Origin: Burkholderia sp. Bp8963
GTDB lineage: Bacteria; Pseudomonadota; Gammaproteobacteria; Burkholderiales; Burkholderiaceae
DNA: 64,000 bases
Reading direction: 5' to 3'
NCBI RefSeq assembly: GCF_003854275.1
Contig: NZ_QTQP01000039.1
Location: 1 to 64,000 of the forward strand
The number at the start of each line of letters is the position of its first letter. Position 1 is the first letter of the stretch. The notes under the pieces were generated by a model. It saw only the letters and a program-made list of their open reading frames with translations, did no database searches and was not told the origin of the DNA. Both the position numbers and the translations under genes were made by a program. Positions 8,778-16,159 of this stretch are shown in pieces.

Positions 8778-9242
8778 TCAGCCGGCGACCGGCTTGTGGG
8801 CTTCGGTTTCCGGCTCCGGCCAGTCGCGGATATACGCCTTCAGCATCCGGTTCTCGAAGCTCTGCGCCTCGACGACCGTCTTCGCGACGTCGTAGAACGA
8901 AATGACGCCCATCAGCACCTTCTGGTCGAGCACCGGCATGTAGCGCGCATGGCGCTCGAGCATCATGCGGCGCACTTCGTTGACGTCCGTTTCCGGCGTG
9001 CACGTGAGCGGCTCGTCCATCACCTTGCGCACCTGCACGTCGCCGATCGCGCCGCCGTTCTCGCGCAGGCGGATGATGATCTCGCGGAACGTCAGCATCC
9101 CGACGAGATCGCCGTACTCCATCACGACGAGCGAACCGATATCGTGTTCGGCCATCGTATCGACCGCTTCGCGCAGCGGCTTATCGGGCGTCACCGTAAA
9201 CAGCGTGTTGCCCTTCACTTTCAGAATGTCGCTGACGCGCAT
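8778..9242 (-). CDS. CBS-domain pair protein
   Basis: A 154-residue protein made almost entirely of two CBS motifs (roughly residues 1-62 and 70-135), which usually form one adenine-nucleotide-binding Bateman module. No enzymatic or membrane domain is attached, so it is probably a stand-alone sensor that regulates a partner. I take the ATG at 9242 because GAGGGGAC precedes it; the frame runs upstream into Arg/Ala-rich sequence that looks non-coding. It is on the same strand as the MFS-acyltransferase gene, 154 bp before it. The ligand and partner are unknown. Confidence 0.88.
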   Translation of the reverse strand: MRVSDILKVKGNTLFTVTPDKPLREAVDTMAEHDIGSLVVMEYGDLVGMLTFREIIIRLRENGGAIGDVQVRKVMDEPLTCTPETDVNEVRRMMLERHARYMPVLDQKVLMGVISFYDVAKTVVEAQSFENRMLKAYIRDWPEPETEAHKPVAG

Positions 9243-9436
9243 CGTAGTCCCCTCATGCATATATGCAAAACCGGCTTTCGATCCTATCGGAAAGCATGTC
9301 AAAAAGAAAGCGGCGGCGGCCGCCAACGCCCGTCCGCGCGCGGCGGGCGTCGCGCCCCGGCGCCAGCCGGCCCGCTTGCGGACACCCGGCGCTCGCCGCA
9401 CAATGACCCCATGGACAGCGGCCCGAGGAGACGGCC

Positions 9437-9754
9437 ATGGCGCATACGCATACGGAGCATTTCGCCAGCTTCGCTGATTTCTACCCGTACTACCTGAACG
9501 AACACCAGAACCTGACGTCGCGGCGGCTGCACTTCATCGGCTCGCTCGGCGTGATCGGCTGCGTCGCAATGGCGATCGCGACCGGCGGCTGGCTGTGGCT
9601 GCCGGCCGCTGTCGTCTGCGGCTATGCGTTCGCGTGGGTCGGACACTTCTTCTTCGAGAAGAACCGCCCGGCCACCTTCCGCCACCCGATCTACAGCCTG
9701 ATGGGCGACTGGGTGATGTTCAGGGACATCTGCACGGGCAAGATCCCGCTTTGA
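9437..9754 (+). CDS. DUF962 / Mpo1-like small membrane protein
   Basis: A 105-residue protein with an N-terminal soluble stretch (FADFYPYYLNEHQN...RRLHFIG), two close hydrophobic helices (~33-48 and 50-68) and a C-terminal HFFFEKNRPATFRHP segment. This is the pattern of the DUF962/YGL010w family; the yeast member Mpo1 is an Fe2+-dependent dioxygenase of 2-hydroxy fatty acids. The conserved histidines (His21, His32, His70, His83 by my count) could bind iron. It diverges from the CBS protein, with 194 bp between starts. Bacterial members are largely uncharacterised, so the activity is only a family-based suggestion. Confidence 0.85.
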   Translation: MAHTHTEHFASFADFYPYYLNEHQNLTSRRLHFIGSLGVIGCVAMAIATGGWLWLPAAVVCGYAFAWVGHFFFEKNRPATFRHPIYSLMGDWVMFRDICTGKIPL

Positions 9755-9815
9755 TCCAGCGTCGATCCCGCCCTGACCGCGCCGGCGCCGCGCGCGATCC
9801 GCGCACGGCCCGCGC

Positions 9816-11150
9816 TTACGCGGTGCGGTGCGGCCGTGCGTGCGCGTCCGCCACGTCCGGCGCGTGCGCGCGGGCGGCCGCGTCCGCGACCGGATGCGCG
9901 CCCGCGAGCCGGTGCGCGGCGATCAGCGACGCGAGCGACACGTCGAGGCGGTCGCTCGACAGCACGGCGAGCAGCGCCGCGCCGTCGACGTGGGTGCGGC
10001 GCCGCTGCAGCTGGTAGGTCAGCTCGGTGCGGTCGATCACCAGCACGTCGAACAGCTGCGCGAGCGTCAGCTGGTCGGGATTCGCGAGCAGCACGTAGCG
10101 CGACCCGCCGTTGCCGCCCTCCAGCCGCGCGATCCACTCCTTCTCCTCCAGCAACGCCAGCAGGCGTTGCGCGGTTTCCATGTCGCAGCGCAGCATCGCC
10201 GCGAGCATCACCGCCGAATAGCCCGGCTTGCCGGCCGCGCGCGCCTCGGCGAGCCGTGCGAGCAGCTCCAGTGCGTCGAGCAGGTCGCTGCCCGGGTAAT
10301 GGACGCGGTGGAACTGGCCGACGCGAATCGCCGGCAGTGCCGACGTCACCATCGCGCCCAGCAGCGCGATGAACCAGCTCAGATACATCCACAACAGGAA
10401 CACCGGCAACGCGGCGAACGCGCCGTATACGGCCGTGTAGGTCGGAATCCGGCGCACGTAGTAGCCGAAGCCGCGCTTCGCGAACTCGAACGCAATCGCC
10501 GCGAACAGCCCGCCGATCACCGCGTCGCGCCACGCGACCGTGCAGTTGGGGAGATATACGTAAAGGAGCGTGAATGCGAGCACCGTCAGCGGCAGCGACA
10601 GGAACGTGAGCATCCATTCGACGACGGGCGGCGTCGACTGTGCGCCCGTGAACGCGAGCGACTGCGTGAACAGGTACGACGAAATCGACAGGCTCACGCC
10701 GAACAGCAGCGGACCGAGCGTGATCAGCGCCCAGTACGCGAGCACGCGCTGCGCGAACGGCCGCGGCTTGCGCACGCGCCAGATCAGGTTGAACGCGGAT
10801 TCGATCGTCATCATCGTCATCACGGACGTGACGACGAGCACGATCAGGCCGGCCGTCGTCAGCCCTTTCGCCTTCGACGCGAACTGGTTCAGGTACTTGA
10901 AGATCTGGGTGTTGAACTGCGCGGGCATCAGGTGATCGGCGAGAAACCCCTGCAGCGAGATCTGGAACGACGCGAACATCGGGAACGCGGTGAACAGCGC
11001 GAACGCGACCGTCACGAGCGGCACGAGCGCCAGCATCGTCGTGAACGTGAGGCTGCCCGCCACTTGCGGGATGCGGTCCTCGGCGCTGCGTTTCGCGGCA
11101 AAGCGCGCGAGGCGCTTGAGGGTGTCGAGATCGACGCTCAACTTCGGCAA
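9816..11150 (-). CDS. YihY/virulence factor BrkB family inner-membrane protein
   Basis: A 444-residue protein with about six transmembrane helices in the first 280 residues (PQVAGSLTFTTMLALVPLVTVAFAL; ALPVFLLWMYLSWFIALLGAMV), formerly mis-named ribonuclease BN. Residues ~290-410 form a soluble domain with a winged-helix-like look (MLRCDMETAQRLLALLEEKEWI), and the tail is rich in Ala and His. The start codon is TTG at 11150, fixed by AGGAGG eight bases upstream. It diverges from wrbA. The cellular role of the family is not firmly known. Confidence 0.88.
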   Translation of the reverse strand: MPKLSVDLDTLKRLARFAAKRSAEDRIPQVAGSLTFTTMLALVPLVTVAFALFTAFPMFASFQISLQGFLADHLMPAQFNTQIFKYLNQFASKAKGLTTAGLIVLVVTSVMTMMTIESAFNLIWRVRKPRPFAQRVLAYWALITLGPLLFGVSLSISSYLFTQSLAFTGAQSTPPVVEWMLTFLSLPLTVLAFTLLYVYLPNCTVAWRDAVIGGLFAAIAFEFAKRGFGYYVRRIPTYTAVYGAFAALPVFLLWMYLSWFIALLGAMVTSALPAIRVGQFHRVHYPGSDLLDALELLARLAEARAAGKPGYSAVMLAAMLRCDMETAQRLLALLEEKEWIARLEGGNGGSRYVLLANPDQLTLAQLFDVLVIDRTELTYQLQRRRTHVDGAALLAVLSSDRLDVSLASLIAAHRLAGAHPVADAAARAHAPDVADAHARPHRTA

Positions 11151-11221
11151 ACGGCTTCCTCCTTCGACGTACGCTGCGCCACACGGCGCGCACCGTCGCT
11201 TCGCACGACGGCTTCAGCCCC

Positions 11222-11227
11222 TATAAT
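11222..11227 (+). promoter_or_regulatory. Candidate -10 element for wrbA
   Basis: A consensus TATAAT lies in the 149-bp gap between the divergent yihY-like and wrbA genes, 72 bp before the wrbA ATG. No good -35 hexamer is visible at the expected spacing, so this is a plausible but unproved promoter. Confidence 0.5.
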
Positions 11228-11299
11228 AGCCGCTCAATCCGGCAGGGGCGGGTCGCGCAACGCGCGTGCAGGCGCTGCCGCGAAAACGCCCCTTTGCCC

Positions 11300-11914
11300 A
11301 TGAAAGACATTCTCGTCCTTTATTACAGCCGTCATGGCGCGACGCGCGACCTCGCGCTCGCGATCGCGAACGGCATCGACAGCGTGCCGGGCATGCAGGC
11401 GCGCATCCGCACCGTGCCGCCCGTCTCCACCGTCTGCGAGGCGAGCGCGCCCGACATCCCCGAAGACGGCCCGCCGTACGCGGAGTTGCGCGATCTCGAA
11501 GAATGCGCGGGCCTCGCGCTCGGCTCGCCGACCCGCTTCGGCAACATGGCCGCATCGCTCAAGTATTTCCTCGACGGCACGACGCCGCAATGGCTGGCCG
11601 GCGCGCTGACCGGCAAGCCCGCGTGCGTGTTCACGTCGACCGGCAGCCTGCATGGCGGCCAGGAATCGACGCTGCTGTCGATGATGCTGCCGCTGCTCCA
11701 TCACGGGATGATGATCGTCGGCATCCCGTACACCGAATCCGCGCTCAGCACGACGCAGACGGGCGGCACGCCGTACGGCGCGTCGCATGTGTCGCGGCAC
11801 GAGCGCGCCGCGCCCGGCGGGCTGTCCGCCGACGAAAAGGCGCTCGCGGCCGCACTCGGCGTGCGGCTCGCCCGCACGGCCGCCGCCCTTGCCGACGCGC
11901 AGGCCGCCGCATGA
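11300..11914 (+). CDS. wrbA: NAD(P)H:quinone oxidoreductase (WrbA)
   Basis: A 204-residue flavodoxin-like tetrameric FMN enzyme that reduces quinones by two electrons, avoiding semiquinone radicals. Features are the FMN phosphate loop YYSRHGATRDLA (residues ~8-19), the family stretch SPTRFGNMAASLKYFLDGT and the FTSTGSLHGGQESTLLSMMLPLLHHGM block. The start is the ATG at 11300; a TTG two codons earlier is possible and no strong Shine-Dalgarno is visible. Its TGA overlaps the ATG of the DUF2069 gene by four bases, so the two are translationally coupled. Confidence 0.95.
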   Translation: MKDILVLYYSRHGATRDLALAIANGIDSVPGMQARIRTVPPVSTVCEASAPDIPEDGPPYAELRDLEECAGLALGSPTRFGNMAASLKYFLDGTTPQWLAGALTGKPACVFTSTGSLHGGQESTLLSMMLPLLHHGMMIVGIPYTESALSTTQTGGTPYGASHVSRHERAAPGGLSADEKALAAALGVRLARTAAALADAQAAA

Positions 11915-12345
11915 ATCCGCCCGGGCCCGCCGTCCCTACTCCGGCCACTACGGCCCCTCCGGCCGCCCGGCCGCGCTACGCGCAGGCCGCAGCCGCGTGC
12001 GTCGTCGCGCTGATCGCGCTGTCGCTCGCGTGGGAGCTGTGGCTCGCGCCGCTGCGTCCCGGCGGCTCGGCGCTGATGCTGAAGGCGGTACCGCTCGCGC
12101 TCGCGCTGCCCGGCGTCTGGCGGCGTAACATCTACACGATGCAATGGGCGAGCATGCTGATCCTCGCCTACTTCGCCGAAGGCGTCGTGCGCGGCATGTC
12201 CGATCGCGGGCTGTCCGCGACGCTCGGCTGGTGCGAGACCGCGCTCGCCGTCGGCTTCTTCGCGGCGGCGCTTGCGTACGTCGCACCGTTCAAACGCGCG
12301 GCAAAGCAGCAAAAGCAGCAGAAACAGCAACGCGCCACGCCCTGA
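11911..12345 (+). CDS. DUF2069 domain membrane protein
   Basis: A 144-residue protein with four predicted membrane helices (about residues 23-45, 52-66, 77-93 and 108-126) and a hydrophilic tail of Lys-Gln repeats (KQQKQQKQQ). The core, with WELWLAPLRPGGSALMLKA and MQWASMLILAYFAEGVVR, matches the DUF2069 family. The ATG overlaps the wrbA stop (ATGA, 11911-11914). Pairing with wrbA is common in beta-proteobacteria, but no function is established. Confidence 0.88.
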   Translation: MNPPGPAVPTPATTAPPAARPRYAQAAAACVVALIALSLAWELWLAPLRPGGSALMLKAVPLALALPGVWRRNIYTMQWASMLILAYFAEGVVRGMSDRGLSATLGWCETALAVGFFAAALAYVAPFKRAAKQQKQQKQQRATP

Positions 12346-12375
12346 CCCTTACGCGACCCTACGCGACCGAACGTC

Positions 12376-13797
12376 ATGAATTCTTCCGAAGCTTTTGTCT
12401 CCGCCTGCCGGCAGGCGATCGGCGCCGACCACGTGCTGACCGATCCGCACGATACCGAACCGTTTCTCACCGACTGGCGCCGCCGCTACCAGGGCGCCGC
12501 GTGCGCGGTGCTGAAGCCCGCGAACACCGATGAAGTCGCGGCGCTCGTGAAGCTCGCGAACACGTACGGCGTCGCGCTCGTGCCGCAAGGCGGCAATACG
12601 GGCCTCGCCGGCGGTGCGACGCCCGACGCGAGCGGCAGCCAGGCCGTGCTGAGCCTCGCGCGCCTCAATCGCGTGCGTGCGCTCGATCCGCACAACAGCA
12701 CGATCACCGTCGAAGCCGGCGTGATCCTCGCCGACGTGCAGGCGCGCGCGCGCGACGCCGGGCGGCTGTTCGCGCTGAGCCTCGCGGCCGAGGGCAGCTG
12801 CACGATCGGCGGCAACCTCGCGACCAATGCGGGCGGCACCGCGGTGCTGCGCTACGGCAATGCGCGCGAGCTGTGCCTCGGGCTCGAGGTCGTGACGCCG
12901 CAGGGCGAGATCTGGGACGGCCTGCGCGGACTGCGCAAGGACAACACCGGCTACGACCTGCGCGACCTGTTCATCGGCGCCGAAGGCACGCTCGGCATCA
13001 TCACCGCGGCCGTGATGAAGCTGCATCCGCTGCCGGCCGCGCAGGTCACCGCACTCGCCGCGCTCGACTCGCCGCATGCGGCGCTCGACTTCCTCGCGCT
13101 CGCGCAGCGCGCGGCCGGGCCGCTGCTGACCGGCTTCGAGCTGATGTCGGATTTCTGCATGCAGCTCGTCGGCAAGCACTATCCGCAGCTGCGCTATCCG
13201 TTCGACCGGACCCACCCGCAGACGGTGCTGCTCGAACTGTCGGACAACGAAGGCGAAGCGCATGCGCGCGCGCTGTTCGAGAAGCTGATGGAAGAGGCGT
13301 TCGAAGCCGGTATCGTCGTCGATGCGGTGGTCGCGGAGAATCTCGCGCAATCGCGCGCGTTCTGGGACCTGCGCGAACACATCCCGCTCGCGCAGGCCGA
13401 CGAAGGGCTCAACATCAAGCACGACATCGCGGTGCCGATCTCGTCGATCGCGCGCTTCATCGACGAAACCGACGCGGCGATCCAGCAGGCGGCGCCGGGC
13501 GCGCGGATGGTGACGTTCGGCCACCTCGGCGACGGCAACCTCCACTACAACGTGCAGACGCCTGAAGGCGGCGACGCGAAGGCGTTCCTCGCCGAATACC
13601 AGGCGCCGGTCAACCGGATCGTCTACGACAACGTGCACCGCCACCGCGGCACGATCAGCGCGGAACACGGGATCGGCCAGCTGAAGATCGACGACGCGCA
13701 GCGCTACAAGTCGCCGGTCGAGATCGGGCTGATGCGCGCGCTGAAGGCCGCGCTCGATCCGCGCGGCCTGATGAACCCCGGCAAAGTGCTACGCTGA
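12376..13797 (+). CDS. FAD-binding oxidoreductase, GlcD / D-2-hydroxyacid dehydrogenase type
   Basis: A 473-residue member of the VAO/PCMH flavoprotein group (GlcD, D-lactate and D-2-hydroxyglutarate dehydrogenases). The FAD pyrophosphate loop PQGGNTGLAGGATP is near residue 74 and GNLATNAGGTAVLRYGN near 150. The C-terminal cap carries GHLGDGNLHYN near residue 382 and ends HGIGQLK...MNPGKVLR, which bind metal and carboxylate substrate in this family. It lacks the FAD partners GlcE and GlcF next door, which favours a single-chain D-2-hydroxyglutarate/D-lactate type enzyme over glycolate oxidase. Exact substrate unknown. It precedes the metallophosphoesterase by 25 bp. Confidence 0.9.
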   Translation: MNSSEAFVSACRQAIGADHVLTDPHDTEPFLTDWRRRYQGAACAVLKPANTDEVAALVKLANTYGVALVPQGGNTGLAGGATPDASGSQAVLSLARLNRVRALDPHNSTITVEAGVILADVQARARDAGRLFALSLAAEGSCTIGGNLATNAGGTAVLRYGNARELCLGLEVVTPQGEIWDGLRGLRKDNTGYDLRDLFIGAEGTLGIITAAVMKLHPLPAAQVTALAALDSPHAALDFLALAQRAAGPLLTGFELMSDFCMQLVGKHYPQLRYPFDRTHPQTVLLELSDNEGEAHARALFEKLMEEAFEAGIVVDAVVAENLAQSRAFWDLREHIPLAQADEGLNIKHDIAVPISSIARFIDETDAAIQQAAPGARMVTFGHLGDGNLHYNVQTPEGGDAKAFLAEYQAPVNRIVYDNVHRHRGTISAEHGIGQLKIDDAQRYKSPVEIGLMRALKAALDPRGLMNPGKVLR

Positions 13798-13822
13798 AGA
13801 CAACCGTTCCGGAGCGACGCCA

Positions 13823-14707
13823 GTGAAAGTTCGCGTGCTGTCCGACCTGCATCTCGAAGGCAACCTGCCCGAAGTCATCCCGCATGCCGACGCGGATCTC
13901 GTCGTGCTGGCCGGCGACATCCACAACCACGCGGAAGGCCTGCGCTGGGCCGCCGAGACGTTCGACCCCGACGTGCCCGTGATCTACGTGCCGGGCAATC
14001 ACGAGTACTACGACGGTGAATTCGGCGCGCTCGAAGCGGCGATGCGCGACGCGGCGCGCGCGCTCGACAACGTGCACTACCTGAACAACGACGTCTACGT
14101 CGATCCGGCCGGGCGCTTCCGGGTGCTCGGCACGACGTTCTGGACCGACTTCGCGCTGTTCGGCGATGACGCCGCCGGGATCGCGCATGCGATCGACGCG
14201 GCATCGCGCGTGATGCTCGACTTCAAGGGACTGATCCAGGTGACGTGGCCGCACGACGCGGCGCTGCATGCCGGCAAGGATGCGCCGGAGCGCGGCGCCG
14301 AGCGCGATTTCACGCCGGCCGATGCGCTCGCGCTGCACCGCCGCTCGCGCGCGTGGCTCGAAGCGCAGCTCGCGACGCCGTTCGCGGGCACGACGATCGT
14401 CGTCACCCACCACGCGCCGCACCGGCGTTCGCTCGCCGAGCGCTACGCGCAGGATCCGGTATCGGCAGGGTTCGTCAACGATCTGGCGGGACTCGTGCGG
14501 GCGCCGGTCGCACTGTGGGTGCACGGCCACACGCATACGTCATTCGACTACGTGACGGAGGACGGCACACGCGTCGTCTGCAATCCGCGCGGCTACATTC
14601 ACCGGCGCAGCGGCGAGCGGGAAAACACCGCGTTCGCGTGGGACAAGGTCGTGACGCTCGACGTGCCGGCCATCCGCGAGCCGGCGCCCGCCGAGCGTCA
14701 GGACTGA
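13823..14707 (+). CDS. Calcineurin-like metallophosphoesterase
   Basis: A 294-residue phosphoesterase with all five dimetal motifs: Asp8-Leu-His10 (SDLHLEG), GD32 (LAGDIHNH), GNH60E (VPGNHEYYDG), then THHAPH near residue 193 and GHTH near 235. The start codon is GTG at 13823, preceded by GGAGCGACGCC. It is probably co-transcribed with the FAD oxidase 25 bp upstream. The family cleaves many phosphomono- and diesters, so the substrate cannot be named. A 12-bp tandem repeat follows its stop. Confidence 0.92.
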   Translation: MKVRVLSDLHLEGNLPEVIPHADADLVVLAGDIHNHAEGLRWAAETFDPDVPVIYVPGNHEYYDGEFGALEAAMRDAARALDNVHYLNNDVYVDPAGRFRVLGTTFWTDFALFGDDAAGIAHAIDAASRVMLDFKGLIQVTWPHDAALHAGKDAPERGAERDFTPADALALHRRSRAWLEAQLATPFAGTTIVVTHHAPHRRSLAERYAQDPVSAGFVNDLAGLVRAPVALWVHGHTHTSFDYVTEDGTRVVCNPRGYIHRRSGERENTAFAWDKVVTLDVPAIREPAPAERQD

Positions 14708-14709
14708 AG

Positions 14710-14745
14710 GTGTGATACGGGGTGTGATTCGGGGTGTAATTCGGC
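14710..14745. repeat. Three tandem copies of a 12-bp repeat
   Basis: GTGTGATACGGG, GTGTGATTCGGG and GTGTAATTCGGC follow directly (14710-14745), just after the metallophosphoesterase stop and before the 3' end of the small gene on the other strand. Simple tandem duplication in non-coding DNA is the likeliest explanation. Confidence 0.85.
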
Positions 14746-14788
14746 GCGTGCTTCGAAGAGGCGATTCGAACGCGTCATTCGCGACGTT

Positions 14789-14944
14789 TCAACGCCCGAG
14801 CCGGCGCGCGGCCTCCGACGCCGAGCGCACCCGCACCGGTGCCGGCTGCATCCGCGCCTTCATCGCGCGCAGCAGGTCGCGCGACGCGACGGCGGCGATC
14901 ACGCCGAACAGGATTCCAAGGCCGATCATCAGGTGCGTATTCAT
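14789..14944 (-). CDS. Small 51-residue membrane-anchored hypothetical protein
   Basis: An open frame of 51 codons on the minus strand. It begins MNTHLMIGLGILFGVIAAVASR, one hydrophobic helix (residues ~5-20), followed by a basic tail (DLLRAMKARMQ...RRLGR). A clean GGAG lies five bases before the ATG, and a weak promoter (TTACCT, 17 bp, GATACT on the minus strand) can be drawn upstream. It is 116 bp downstream of the LysR gene on the same strand. The coding case rests on the ribosome site, the sensible membrane-anchor composition and the lack of any competing gene; I do not recognise a family. Confidence 0.6.
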   Translation of the reverse strand: MNTHLMIGLGILFGVIAAVASRDLLRAMKARMQPAPVRVRSASEAARRLGR

Positions 14945-15053
14945 TGCTACTCCGGGTTGCAGGTCACTCTGGATCAGACAGTATCAAACTGCCGGCCGGA
15001 CGAAGGTAAAAAAGTGTTGCACGAAGGACAAATCTCGTTAGATTGCGCAACAA

Positions 15054-15070
15054 CGCGACATCATGTCGCG
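15054..15070 (-). terminator. Possible hairpin at the 3' end of the LysR gene
   Basis: CGCGACAT-C-ATGTCGCG is an inverted repeat with 8-bp arms that overlaps the LysR stop codon. On the minus strand it is followed by TTGTTG, a poor U tract. It could slow or end transcription between the LysR gene and the 51-codon gene. Confidence 0.4.
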
Positions 15071-16002
15071 CGCGCGAACTGCTCGAGCGCGGCCTCGTCG
15101 GCCTCGAGCGTCGCCGGTATCTCGTCGCGCAGGAAATCGACCCAGGTCCGGATCTTCGCGTCGAGGTACTGGCGTGACGGATACAGCGCGTAGATGCCCA
15201 TCACGTGCGACCGGTATTCGGGCATCACGCGCACGAAACTGCCGTTGCGCAGCCCGGCGATCGCCGAGTACAGCGGCAGCACGCCGATCCCCATCCCTTC
15301 CCGCACGGCCACCGCGAGTGCCTCGGCGACGTTCACGCGGAACGGCGGCCCCGACAGCGCGACGCGCTCGTCGCCGTTCGGCCCGGACAGCGTCCATTCG
15401 TCGTATTGAAAACCGGGCGCGACCATCCCGAGGCAGACGTGCTGCGCGAGATCCTGCGGCCGCTGCGGCACGCCATGCTGCTCGAGGTATCGGGGCGACG
15501 CGCAGGCGACGCTGTAGGTTTCGCCGAGCCGTTGCGACACGAGCCCCGAATCCGGCAGCTCGCGGCCGACGACGATGGCGACGTCGTAGCCTTCGTCGAG
15601 CAGGTCCGGCATCCGCTGCGCGAGCGTCAGATCGACGTGCACGTCCGGATAGCGCTCGCGATAACGCGACACGGCCGGCACCGTGTAGTGCTGGCCGAGG
15701 CTCGTGAAGCAATGCACCTTCAGCTTGCCCGACGGGTGCGCATGCGCGTCGCTCGCCTCCGCTTCCGCCTGGTCGACGTACGCGAGGATCTGCTCGCAGC
15801 GCTGCAGATAGCGTTCGCCGGCCTCGGTCAGCGCGATCCGGCGCGTGGTCCGGTTCAGGAGCCGCGTGCGCAGGTGCGCCTCCAGGTCCGAGACGGCGCG
15901 CGACGCGTAGGCGGTCGTCGAATTCATCTGCTGTGCGGCCGCGGTGAAGCTGCCGGCGTCGACCACGCGGACGAATACCCGCATGTTCTGTAACGTATCC
16001 AT
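15061..16002 (-). CDS. LysR-family regulator of the adjacent efflux operon (AaeR/CrgA-like)
   Basis: A 313-residue LysR-type regulator from the ATG at 16002: winged helix-turn-helix at residues ~1-60 (MRVFVRVVDAGSFTAAAQQMN...LLNRTTRRIALTEAGERYL), then an effector domain of two Rossmann-like lobes from ~90. The N-terminal helix sequence is of the CrgA/AaeR subgroup. It diverges from a TolC-FusC-DUF1656-HlyD efflux operon with a 157-bp intergenic region, the arrangement of aaeR and aaeXAB in E. coli, which responds to aromatic carboxylic acids. It therefore probably activates that operon; the ligand is inferred. Confidence 0.9.
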   Translation of the reverse strand: MDTLQNMRVFVRVVDAGSFTAAAQQMNSTTAYASRAVSDLEAHLRTRLLNRTTRRIALTEAGERYLQRCEQILAYVDQAEAEASDAHAHPSGKLKVHCFTSLGQHYTVPAVSRYRERYPDVHVDLTLAQRMPDLLDEGYDVAIVVGRELPDSGLVSQRLGETYSVACASPRYLEQHGVPQRPQDLAQHVCLGMVAPGFQYDEWTLSGPNGDERVALSGPPFRVNVAEALAVAVREGMGIGVLPLYSAIAGLRNGSFVRVMPEYRSHVMGIYALYPSRQYLDAKIRTWVDFLRDEIPATLEADEAALEQFARAT

Positions 16003-16097
16003 GCCATTACCCGTTTGAATCCGACAGGATTGTTGCACAGGGGCGTACAAATATTATCTCAGCATTCGTAAAAATGACTTGCACCGTTGTCCATTTA

Positions 16098-16122
16098 TTC
16101 AGGAATCGCTGAAAAATATAAT
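16098..16122 (+). promoter_or_regulatory. Promoter with LysR-type inverted repeat for the efflux operon
   Basis: TATAAT at 16117-16122 is preceded directly by the inverted repeat TTCAG-N6-CTGAA (16098-16113), which would sit in the -35 region. LysR activators commonly bind such a site next to the polymerase. The efflux operon GTG start lies 38 bp downstream; no good -35 hexamer is present, as expected for an activated promoter. Confidence 0.55.
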
Positions 16123-16159
16123 CCTATCCGGCTCATCTATATCCGAAAGGGAGAAAATC

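Noticed and set aside
14712..15041. Plus-strand open frame of 109 codons after the metallophosphoesterase
   Set aside because: It begins within the 12-bp repeat, is very Arg-rich, has no ribosome site and overlaps the better-supported 51-codon gene on the other strand.
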